Below, one piece after another: positions 1 through 5,343 of a DNA stretch of 5,343 nucleotides. Below the pieces are notes generated by a model that worked only from the letters and a program-made list of their open reading frames with translations, was not told the DNA's origin and did not search any database. The DNA is from Kangiellaceae bacterium (GTDB taxonomy: Bacteria; Pseudomonadota; Gammaproteobacteria; Enterobacterales; Kangiellaceae). Position 1 is the first letter of the stretch. Every line of letters starts with the position of its first letter. The stretch spans positions 1 through 5,343 of the forward strand of contig JASBTO010000147.1 in assembly GCA_030148365.1 (NCBI GenBank), given 5' to 3'. Both the position numbers and the translations under genes were made by a program.

Positions 1-789
1 TTGCGCCCGGCACTGCTCTATCCCCAGCTTGCCAGCGCGTCGTCCCTGAAACCGGAGATCGTTGCCGGACTGGATATCGTGATTGTCCGGGAGTTGACCG
101 GGGGCATCTATTTCGGCCAGCCGCGCGGGATCCGCACTCTCGATAATGGCGAAAAGGAAGGTTTCAATACCTACGTTTACTCGGAAAGCGAGATTGAGCG
201 GGTCGCCCATCTGGCGTTCCGCACCGCCATGCTGCGCGACAAGCGGTTGTGCTCGGTTGACAAGGCCAATGTGCTGGAGGCGACCGAACTCTGGCGCGAG
301 GTTTTGACCCGGGTGGGCAAGGAATACCCGGAAGTGAGTCTGACCCACATGTATGTCGACAATGCCGCCATGCAGCTGGTCCGCGCGCCGAAACAGTTTG
401 ACGTCATGGTTACCGGCAACATGTTCGGCGATATTCTTTCCGATTGTGCCGCCATGCTGACCGGCTCCATCGGCATGCTGCCGTCCGCCAGTCTCGACAA
501 GGACGGCAAAGGCATGTACGAGCCGATCCACGGCTCCGCCCCGGATATTGCCGGACAAGGCATCGCCAATCCGCTGGCGACCATCCTTTCCGTCGCGATG
601 ATGTTGCGCCACTCTCTGGCCCAGCCGGAACTGGCCGACCGTATTGATTCGGCGGTCAGCAGTGTCCTGGATCAGGGCTTGCGAACCGCGGATATCTATA
701 CCGACGGTACCCGGAAAATCGGCACTGACGCCATGGGTGACGCCGTCGTCTCCGCACTGCTCGAAGCGCGCAACGCTTCTGTTGCCTGA
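1..789 (+). CDS. leuB: 3-isopropylmalate dehydrogenase, C-terminal part (5' end outside window)
   Basis: LeuB oxidatively decarboxylates 3-isopropylmalate with NAD+ in cytosolic leucine biosynthesis. The 262 visible residues match the family from its LRPA motif onward. The first TTG is therefore an internal Leu codon, not a start, and about 100 N-terminal residues lie to the left (family length about 360). Active-site residues can be matched to the Thermus enzyme by spacing: R2 (R104), R30 in VRELTGGIYFG (R132), Y37 (Y139), K88 in DKANVL (K185), D120 in MYVDNAAMQL (D217), and D144/D148 in NMFGDILSD (D241/D245, metal ligands). The segment 174-190 (EPIHGSAPDIAG and following) is the NAD-binding loop typical of IPMDH. 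The frame is intact to TGA at 787-789. The last 8 nt overlap the proposed ccmA start. The sequence resembles Pseudomonas-type LeuB; a biosynthetic gene directly ahead of ccm is the odd part. Confidence 0.96.
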   Translation: MRPALLYPQLASASSLKPEIVAGLDIVIVRELTGGIYFGQPRGIRTLDNGEKEGFNTYVYSESEIERVAHLAFRTAMLRDKRLCSVDKANVLEATELWREVLTRVGKEYPEVSLTHMYVDNAAMQLVRAPKQFDVMVTGNMFGDILSDCAAMLTGSIGMLPSASLDKDGKGMYEPIHGSAPDIAGQGIANPLATILSVAMMLRHSLAQPELADRIDSAVSSVLDQGLRTADIYTDGTRKIGTDAMGDAVVSALLEARNASVA

Positions 790-1426
790 AGTCGCAGTAC
801 AAACCCGGGGCCTCGAATGCCGGGGCCTGTCTCTGTCCCGGGGTGGACGGATGTTGTTGCATGGTCTCGATTTCTCCCTGCCTGAAGGAAGCCTGACCTG
901 GTTGCAGGGTGGCAATGGCACGGGCAAGACCAGTCTGCTGCGTTGCCTGTGCGGACTCGGTGAGGCGGAAGCCGGCGACATATTCTGGCAAGGCGAGCCG
1001 GTAGCCCGGGACCCGGTCCGCTTTCACCAGGAACTGCTGTATCTTGGCCACAAGCCGGGCCTGAAAAGCGAGCTGTCCATTGCGGAAAACCTCGGGTTCT
1101 TCCGGCGCTTGCGGGGGTTGCCGGTTATCGACCCCGAACCGGTACTCGAACAACTGGGTCTGGCCCGCTATGCCGGCCAGTATGTCGGCAGCCTCAGTGC
1201 CGGCCAGCAACGTAAAGTGATGCTGGCCCGCCTGCTGCTGGAGCCTGCGCGCCTGTGGATCCTCGACGAGCCGCTGGTCGCGCTGGACCACGAGTCCCGG
1301 GACTGGCTGGCCGCAACCATGATGGCATTCCGGGAAGAAGGCGGCATTATTCTCTATACCTCCCATCAGCCCCTTGATCAGGTGCGACCGGATCAGCAAA
1401 TCGCCATTCAGGAAGCCACACCATGA
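782..1426 (+). CDS. ccmA: Heme exporter ATP-binding protein CcmA (TTG start)
   Basis: This is the cytoplasmic ABC ATPase of the CcmABCD complex; its ATP hydrolysis drives release of holo-CcmE from CcmC. From TTG 782 the product has 214 residues, close to the usual 205-215. Visible motifs are Walker A GGNGTGKTS (43-51), signature LSAGQQRK (138-145), Walker B LWILDEP (158-164) and the switch His in TSHQ (H195). The GHKPGLK segment at 89-95 is the CcmA version of the Q-loop region, with Lys where E. coli has Gln. The frame is open back to ATG 644, but that start would add 46 residues lying wholly inside leuB and unlike CcmA. The next in-frame ATG, at 851, would remove the first beta strand. TTG 782 (or CTG 779) is thus the best start, though no strong Shine-Dalgarno sequence precedes it, which suggests coupling to leuB termination. 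The gene ends in an ATGA overlap with ccmB. Confidence 0.93.
   Translation: MPEVAVQTRGLECRGLSLSRGGRMLLHGLDFSLPEGSLTWLQGGNGTGKTSLLRCLCGLGEAEAGDIFWQGEPVARDPVRFHQELLYLGHKPGLKSELSIAENLGFFRRLRGLPVIDPEPVLEQLGLARYAGQYVGSLSAGQQRKVMLARLLLEPARLWILDEPLVALDHESRDWLAATMMAFREEGGIILYTSHQPLDQVRPDQQIAIQEATP
805..843 (+). repeat. Three CCGGGG copies near the 5' end of ccmA
   Basis: CCGGGGCCT occurs at 805-813 and again at 820-828, a direct repeat with a 15-nt period. A further CCGGGG lies at 838-843. The hexamer CCCGGG at 804-809 is self-complementary and could pair with the identical hexamer at 837-842 in the mRNA. The repeat encodes the RGLECRGL stretch of CcmA, so it may be no more than codon usage. It starts about 20 nt after the proposed TTG start. 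Confidence 0.4.
1410..1413 (+). promoter_or_regulatory. Ribosome binding site for ccmB
   Basis: AGGA inside the 3' end of ccmA lies 9 nt before the ccmB ATG at 1423. It supports this start, which overlaps the ccmA stop as ATGA. Confidence 0.6.
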
Positions 1427-2085
1427 GACTGGCTGCATTGCTACGCAGGGAAATCGCCATCGCCGGCCGGAACAAGGCCGCCATATTGATCCCGCTGGTC
1501 TTTTTTGTGCTGGTGACGAGCCTGTTTCCCTTTGCCGTGTCACCGGATGCCGACCAGCTGGCGCTTTTGGCGCCGGGCGTGATCTGGGTCGCGGCCCTGC
1601 TGGCGACGCTGCTGTCTCTGGAACATTTCTATCAGGGCGACTATCTGGATGGCAGCCTCGAGCAATTGCTGCTGACCACGGGCTCCCCGGCCCTGTTGGC
1701 TCTGGCCAAGTCCATCGGGCACTGGCTCCTGACCGGATTGCCTCTGGTGCTGGTGGCTCCCATGCTCGGCTTGCTGCTGCACTTGCCACTCGACGCCCAG
1801 GTGGCCATGGTGTTGACCTTGTTGCTGGGTACGCCGGCCCTGTGCCTGATCGGCGCTATCGGCATGTGCCTGACTCTGGGCATCAACCGCAACGGCATTC
1901 TGGTCAGTCTGCTGATCCTGCCGCTTTATATTCCGGTGCTGATTTTCGGCAGCAGCGGCGTCCAGGCTGCGTCGCTCGGCTTGCCCTATGACGGGCAGCT
2001 TGCGTTACTGGCTGCAATCTTTATACTTGCGCTCGTGTTGGCACCTGTTGCCGCCGGTCATGCATTGAAAATATCGACGAGTTAA
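1423..2085 (+). CDS. ccmB: Heme exporter membrane subunit CcmB
   Basis: CcmB is the integral membrane partner of the CcmA ATPase in the CcmABCD complex of System I cytochrome c maturation; its exact transport substrate is still debated. At 220 residues it equals E. coli CcmB in length. About six hydrophobic segments are visible, near residues 20-40, 47-66, 101-120, 127-152, 158-176 and 192-212. Family landmarks are APGVIWVAALLATLLSLE (50-67), DGSLEQL (76-82), the HWLLTGLPL stretch (100-108) and LTLLLGTPAL (131-140). The ATG overlaps the ccmA stop by 4 nt and has AGGA 9 nt upstream. The ATPase and membrane subunit being coupled fits equal stoichiometry. TAA at 2083-2085 is followed after 2 nt by ccmC. 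Confidence 0.96.
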   Translation: MRLAALLRREIAIAGRNKAAILIPLVFFVLVTSLFPFAVSPDADQLALLAPGVIWVAALLATLLSLEHFYQGDYLDGSLEQLLLTTGSPALLALAKSIGHWLLTGLPLVLVAPMLGLLLHLPLDAQVAMVLTLLLGTPALCLIGAIGMCLTLGINRNGILVSLLILPLYIPVLIFGSSGVQAASLGLPYDGQLALLAAIFILALVLAPVAAGHALKISTS

Positions 2086-2087
2086 TC

Positions 2088-2822
2088 ATGTGGCTTTGGT
2101 TTTCCAGACTCGGTTCCCCCAAATGGTTCTATGAACTGGCAGGTCGCTGGTTGCCCTGGACCTGGGCTCTGACGGTCCTTCTGTTCGTCGCCGGCAGCGC
2201 GCTGGCATTGCTGTTTTCGCCTCCCGATTACCAGCAGGGCGAAACCGTTCGCATCATGTATCTGCACGTTCCTGCCGCATTCCTGTCCATGGCCTGTTAT
2301 CTGACCATGGCCATTGCCAGTGTCATCGCACTTGTCTGGCGCATGAAAATGGCCTTTGCCGTGGCCCGCTCCTGTGCGCCTATCGGTGCCGCCATGACGG
2401 CACTGGCGCTGTTTACCGGCGCGGTCTGGGGCAAGCCCATCTGGGGGACCTGGTGGGAGTGGGATGCCCGCTTGACCTCGGAACTGGTGCTGCTGTTCCT
2501 GTATCTGGGTTATATCGCCCTGCACGAGTCGATCAGCGAGCAGTCACAGGCAGACAGGGCAGCCGCCGTACTGGCAATTGTCGGTGTCGTCAACCTGCCT
2601 ATCATTCATTTTTCCGTGGACTGGTGGAACACGCTCCATCAGGGCGCGTCAATTTCCCGTCTCCAGAAACCCGCTATCGATGCCTCGATGCTGTGGCCGC
2701 TATTTACCATGCTGGCTGCATTTTTTGCCTTTTTCGCAGCATCCCTGATGAGTCGGGTGCGTAACGAGATCCTGAAGCGGGAAGCCGCCAGCCGCTGGGT
2801 AAAGGCATTGGTGAAAGCATGA
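2088..2822 (+). CDS. ccmC: Heme-handling protein CcmC (WWD domain)
   Basis: CcmC is an inner-membrane protein that binds heme at its periplasmic face and is needed for covalent attachment of heme to CcmE. The 244 residues are within one of E. coli CcmC. The tryptophan-rich WWD motif WGTWWEWDARLTSELVLLFLYLGY spans 119-142. The two axial heme histidines are H60 in MYLHVPAA and H184 in WWNTLHQG, at the same numbers as in E. coli. Six hydrophobic segments are visible, near 27-46, 62-84, 98-116, 130-146, 157-176 and 202-222. The start lies 2 nt after the ccmB stop with only a weak GACGAG-like sequence upstream, so it probably relies on ribosomes finishing ccmB. The TGA overlaps the ccmD ATG (ATGA at 2819-2822). 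No key residue is missing. Confidence 0.97.
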   Translation: MWLWFSRLGSPKWFYELAGRWLPWTWALTVLLFVAGSALALLFSPPDYQQGETVRIMYLHVPAAFLSMACYLTMAIASVIALVWRMKMAFAVARSCAPIGAAMTALALFTGAVWGKPIWGTWWEWDARLTSELVLLFLYLGYIALHESISEQSQADRAAAVLAIVGVVNLPIIHFSVDWWNTLHQGASISRLQKPAIDASMLWPLFTMLAAFFAFFAASLMSRVRNEILKREAASRWVKALVKA

Positions 2823-3037
2823 GTTTTACAAGCTTCGCAGATTTTCTCGCCATGGGCGGCTACGCGCCTTACGTCTGGACCTGTTATGGGGCCACCTTGT
2901 TGACCCTGGCGGTGATCGTAGCCGGACTGCGCCGGCAAAAAAAGAAACTGATGGAAACGATCCGTCTCCAGCATCCGGAGCGACAAGCTGTTGCGCCAGG
3001 GCGCATTGTCGTGAAACAGACAGCCGAGGACTCCTGA
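2819..3037 (+). CDS. ccmD: Heme exporter small subunit CcmD
   Basis: CcmD is a small single-span membrane protein of the CcmABCD complex, needed for release of holo-CcmE from CcmC. This product has 72 residues, within the family range of about 45-75. The family hallmark is the segment F9-L-A-M-G-G-Y-A-P-Y-V-W20 just before the one membrane helix (about 18-38). A basic stretch RRQKKK (38-43) follows, placing the C-terminal tail in the cytoplasm by the positive-inside rule. The ATG overlaps the ccmC stop by 4 nt, with GGTGA 4 nt upstream. The identification rests on the MGGYAPYVW motif, size and position, as CcmD is poorly conserved. An A-AAA-AAG heptamer in the coding frame follows the helix and is listed separately. 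Confidence 0.92.
   Translation: MSFTSFADFLAMGGYAPYVWTCYGATLLTLAVIVAGLRRQKKKLMETIRLQHPERQAVAPGRIVVKQTAEDS
2938..2944 (+). other. In-frame slippery heptamer A-AAA-AAG in ccmD
   Basis: A seven-A run (2937-2943) followed by G is read in the ccmD frame as CAA-AAA-AAG. This places the heptamer A-AAA-AAG exactly in the register used at known bacterial -1 frameshift sites such as dnaX. The -1 frame from here has no stop through the 8-nt gap and joins the ccmE frame at its ATG (3046). No strong upstream Shine-Dalgarno-like stimulator is seen. Downstream only a 4-bp hairpin (CTCC/GGAG around 2966-2980) is obvious. The sequence is certain; its use is not. Confidence 0.3.
3026..3030 (+). promoter_or_regulatory. 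Possible distant ribosome binding site for ccmE
   Basis: GAGGA within the end of ccmD is the only good Shine-Dalgarno match ahead of ccmE. It sits 15 nt from the ATG at 3046, longer than the usual 5-10 nt. Translation of ccmE may therefore depend partly on coupling to ccmD. Confidence 0.35.
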
Positions 3038-3045
3038 ATCAAATC

Positions 3046-3513
3046 ATGAAAGCACACAGACGCAATCGATTAATCACCATTCTGGCCGGTACCGCCGGCG
3101 TTGCCGCCGCCGTGGCTCTGGTGCTCTATGCCCTCGGCGCGAAAGTGGACCACTTCTATACGCCCAGCGAGATAGTCGCGGGCGCCGCGCCTCTGGAGCG
3201 AACCATTCGCGTAGGTGGACTGGTGGTGGCCGGCTCGCTTGACCGGGAACCCGGCAGCCTGGCGCTGCGTTTTGACGTGACCGATAACCGGGATCGGATA
3301 ACGGTGGAATTTGAAGGCATCCTGCCGGATCTGTTCCGGGAGGGACAGGGCATTATCGCGGAAGGCCAGTTGTTGCCGGGCGGCAAGGTTCGCGCGTCCA
3401 AGGTGCTCGCCAAACACGACGAAAATTACATGCCGCCGGAAGTCGCCAAAAGTCTCGAGAAATACGGACACCCGGCCAACGCCGGCAAAAAGGACAAAAA
3501 GGACGCTCAGTGA
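3046..3513 (+). CDS. ccmE: Heme chaperone CcmE
   Basis: CcmE is a membrane-anchored periplasmic heme chaperone. It binds heme covalently through a histidine at CcmC and hands it to CcmF. The 155 residues are typical (E. coli about 159). A basic N-terminus (KAHRRNR, 2-8) precedes one membrane anchor (about 9-31), then the YTPSEI entry (38-43) to the OB-fold beta barrel, with the family-diagnostic GILPDLFREGQG at 91-102. The heme site is AKHDENYMPPEV (122-133): H124 is the covalent ligand and Y128 the axial one, so this is the classical HxxxY type, not the CxxxY variant. The tail (from about 140) is flexible and ends in KKDKKDAQ. The start is 8 nt after the ccmD stop; the TGA overlaps the ccmF GTG. 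Confidence 0.97.
   Translation: MKAHRRNRLITILAGTAGVAAAVALVLYALGAKVDHFYTPSEIVAGAAPLERTIRVGGLVVAGSLDREPGSLALRFDVTDNRDRITVEFEGILPDLFREGQGIIAEGQLLPGGKVRASKVLAKHDENYMPPEVAKSLEKYGHPANAGKKDKKDAQ
3499..3503 (+). promoter_or_regulatory. Ribosome binding site for ccmF
   Basis: AAGGA lies 6 nt before GTG 3510 and decides the ccmF start. It is supplied by the second of two tandem AAA-AAG-GAC (Lys-Lys-Asp) units in the ccmE tail; an extra AAGGA lies at 3490-3494. Confidence 0.65.
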
Positions 3514-5343
3514 TAGCGGAAATCGGCCACTACAGTCTGGTACTGGCGCTGGTTGTCGCGGTACTCGGCAGCTGCCTGCCGCTCTGGGGCGCCTGGCGGC
3601 AATCAACGCCATTGATGCAAATGGCGCCGCGGCTGGCGGCAGCCCAGTTCCTGCTCGTTGCCGTGGCGTTTGTGGCGCTCTGCCAGGCCTTCGTCAACAA
3701 TGACTTCAGCATTGCCTATGTGGCGGCCAATTCCAACTCGGAGTTGCCGGTGCATTACCGGATTTCCGCAGTTTGGGGCGCTCACGAAGGCTCGATGTTG
3801 CTGTGGATCCTGATCCTGTCGGGCTGGATGCTGGCCGTCGCCTTGTTCAGCCGCTCCCTGACCTGGACCATGCGCGCCCGGGTCCTTGGCGTCATCAGCA
3901 TTATCAGCGTCGGGTTTCTGGCGTTTTCCCTGTTCACGTCCAATCCCTTTGCCCGCCTGCTGCCGTATTTCCCCGTCGACGGCCGGGATCTCAATCCTCT
4001 GTTGCAGGACTTCGGCCTGATTGTGCATCCGCCCATGTTGTACATGGGTTATGTCGGCTTTGTCGTGCCCTTTGCCTTTGCTATCGCCGGCCTCATGCAG
4101 GGTCGTCTGGATCATGTCTGGGCTCGCTGGTGCCGGCCCTGGACCCTGACCGCCTGGGTGTTTCTGACCCTGGGTATCGCGCTGGGCAGTTGGTGGGCCT
4201 ACTACGAATTGGGCTGGGGTGGCTGGTGGTTCTGGGATCCGGTGGAAAATGCCTCTTTCATGCCCTGGCTGGCGGGAACCGCCCTGATCCATACCCTGGC
4301 GGTGTGCGAGAAGCGGGGTGCCTTCCGGAATTGGACCGTGTTGCTGGCTATCATGACGTTTTCCCTGAGTCTGCTCGGCACTTTCCTGGTCCGCTCCGGG
4401 GTGCTGACTTCGGTGCATGCCTTTGCGTCGGATCCCTTGCGTGGCCAGTTTATCCTGGCCTTTCTGGCACTCGTCATAGGCGCGTCACTGACGCTCTTTG
4501 CGATGCGGGCCACCCGTATCCAGTCCCGTGTCGAGTATGGTCTGGTTTCCCGGGAAGTGGCGCTGCTGCTGAACAATATTTTCCTCGCCGTGGTCACCCT
4601 GATGGTGCTTATCGGCACCTTGTATCCCTTGATCGCCGAAGCCGCGAACTGGGGTACGGTGTCCGTCGGACCACCGTATTTCAACCCCATGTTCGGCCTC
4701 TTCATGTTTCCGTTGATGGCGCTCATGGCGCTGGGGCAGGGTTTGCGGTGGAAAAACAACAGCGCGGGACAGGTCATCAAGGGACTCTGGCCCTGGTTGG
4801 CGATCAGCCTGATGGCCGGTTTGCTGTTGCCCTGGCTCGCGAGCGGTCTTTGGGTCTGGTATCTGGCCGTCGGCATCCCCCTCGCCAGCGCCATTGTCGG
4901 CAGTCTGCTCTTTGACCTGAAGAACAAGGCCCGGCCGGGCGTCGGCAAAACCGCCGGTCTGGCGCGGTTGTCCCGGAGCTACTATGGCATGGTTGTCGCC
5001 CATCTGGGATTGGTGGTTGTCGTTTGCGGCGCCTTGCTGACCTCGGCGCTGAGTGTTGAAAAAGACATGCGCCTGGCGGAAGGGCAGGCGGCAGCCGTCG
5101 GGCCCTATGAGTTCCGGCTGGACAAAATCCGCAACCTGCGAGGTCCCAATTATCTGGCCACCCGGGGTGAGTTCCGGGTGCTGTCAGAGGGTGAAACCAT
5201 CGCCCGACTGAATCCGGAAAAGCGCCGTTACAACGCCAGCGGCCAGGTGATGACCGAAGCTGCGATCGACCCGGGACTGTTCCGGGATCTGTACGTCGCC
5301 CTCGGCGAGCCTTTGGGCGATGGCAGCTGGGCGGTGCGGGTCT
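3510..5343 (+). CDS. ccmF: Heme lyase subunit CcmF (GTG start, 3' end outside window)
   Basis: CcmF is the large inner-membrane core of the System I cytochrome c synthetase. It accepts heme from CcmE and, with CcmH/CcmI, ligates it to apocytochrome c. The frame is open from GTG 3510 to the edge, giving 611 residues of an expected 650 or so; the last membrane helix and tail are missing. The periplasmic WWD domain WGGWWFWDPVENASFMPW starts at W236. All four conserved histidines are present: H173 (VHPPMLYMGY), H261 (LIHTLAV), H303 (SVHAFASDP) and H498 (VAHLG). The first three have E. coli numbering. In E. coli H261/H491 bind the resident b heme and H173/H303 serve the WWD site. Another landmark is NPLLQD (164-169); the segment after about residue 515 is a periplasmic domain containing MTEAAID. 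The GTG overlaps the ccmE stop (GTGA), with AAGGA 6 nt upstream. ccmG and ccmH are expected downstream. Confidence 0.97.
   Translation, partial: MIAEIGHYSLVLALVVAVLGSCLPLWGAWRQSTPLMQMAPRLAAAQFLLVAVAFVALCQAFVNNDFSIAYVAANSNSELPVHYRISAVWGAHEGSMLLWILILSGWMLAVALFSRSLTWTMRARVLGVISIISVGFLAFSLFTSNPFARLLPYFPVDGRDLNPLLQDFGLIVHPPMLYMGYVGFVVPFAFAIAGLMQGRLDHVWARWCRPWTLTAWVFLTLGIALGSWWAYYELGWGGWWFWDPVENASFMPWLAGTALIHTLAVCEKRGAFRNWTVLLAIMTFSLSLLGTFLVRSGVLTSVHAFASDPLRGQFILAFLALVIGASLTLFAMRATRIQSRVEYGLVSREVALLLNNIFLAVVTLMVLIGTLYPLIAEAANWGTVSVGPPYFNPMFGLFMFPLMALMALGQGLRWKNNSAGQVIKGLWPWLAISLMAGLLLPWLASGLWVWYLAVGIPLASAIVGSLLFDLKNKARPGVGKTAGLARLSRSYYGMVVAHLGLVVVVCGALLTSALSVEKDMRLAEGQAAAVGPYEFRLDKIRNLRGPNYLATRGEFRVLSEGETIARLNPEKRRYNASGQVMTEAAIDPGLFRDLYVALGEPLGDGSWAVRV

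Noticed and set aside
1..3. TTG as the true start of leuB
   Set aside because: It aligns with the internal Leu of the conserved NLRP motif; about 100 family residues, including the N-terminal dinucleotide-fold strands, would be missing.
679..702. TTGCGA / TATACC as a promoter for ccmA inside leuB
   Set aside because: The spacing is only 12 nt instead of about 17, and no better pairing of -35 and -10 boxes was found.
644..781. Upstream ATG extension of ccmA (46 extra residues)
   Set aside because: The extension is read entirely over leuB coding sequence, is rich in Arg/Ser/Pro and does not resemble the start of CcmA proteins; from TTG 782 the length fits the family.
656..1789. Long minus-strand open frame opposite ccmA/ccmB
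   Set aside because: It lies over well-identified genes, has low-complexity Arg/Pro/Gln-rich composition and no recognisable motif; such frames are common in GC-rich DNA.
2966..2980. CTCC/GGAG hairpin as a terminator after ccmD
   Set aside because: It has only a 4-bp stem, no following T run, and lies inside ccmD.
3603..4418. Long minus-strand open frame opposite ccmF
   Set aside because: Its Gln/His/Gly/Pro-rich translation looks like a mirror of the ccmF codon pattern, with no domain or start signal.
3773..4915. Plus-strand 380-codon frame within ccmF
   Set aside because: It overlaps conserved CcmF sequence including the WWD domain in another frame; its composition is Arg/Gly/Pro-rich with no family resemblance.
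1..5343. CRISPR arrays, tRNA/rRNA genes, insertion sequences or novel defence genes
   Set aside because: The window is almost fully occupied by seven identified genes with gaps of at most 8 nt; no sign of such elements was seen on either strand.

Overview
The window is a dense block of plus-strand genes with almost no non-coding DNA. It holds the 3' part of leuB (3-isopropylmalate dehydrogenase), followed without a gap by a System I cytochrome c maturation cluster in the order ccmA-ccmB-ccmC-ccmD-ccmE-ccmF, with ccmF cut by the right edge. Base composition is GC-rich (about 60% judged by eye). The LeuB sequence resembles gammaproteobacterial (Pseudomonas-like) LeuB, and the ccm order and protein lengths match the gammaproteobacterial ccmABCDEFGH type. 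I infer a gammaproteobacterium with moderate confidence and cannot name a genus.

Layout: 1-789 is the leuB C-terminal three quarters. Then come ccmA (782-1426), ccmB (1423-2085), ccmC (2088-2822), ccmD (2819-3037), ccmE (3046-3513) and ccmF (3510-5343, open at the edge). Four junctions overlap: leuB/ccmA by 8 nt, and ccmA/B, ccmC/D and ccmE/F by 4 nt each (ATGA, ATGA, GTGA). The other two gaps are 2 and 8 nt. There is no intergenic room for a terminator, so the genes very probably form one transcript with translational coupling.

How the genes work together, from established System I biochemistry: CcmA (ATPase), CcmB, CcmC and CcmD form the inner-membrane complex. CcmC holds heme in its WWD domain between two periplasmic histidines and helps attach it covalently to the histidine of the chaperone CcmE. 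ATP hydrolysis by CcmA releases holo-CcmE. CcmF takes heme from CcmE and ligates it to apocytochrome c CXXCH motifs with CcmG/CcmH, which would be expected just to the right of this window. Every key residue I could check is present: CcmC H60/H184, CcmE H124/Y128, CcmF H173/H261/H303/H498, and the CcmA Walker A, signature and Walker B motifs.

I find no undescribed system; this is a standard, intact pathway. Two points merit a second look. One is the fusion of the leucine-biosynthesis gene leuB to the ccm cluster through an overlapping TTG start for ccmA. The other is an in-frame A-AAA-AAG slippery heptamer in ccmD, whose -1 frame is open all the way into ccmE and could in principle give a CcmD-CcmE fusion protein.
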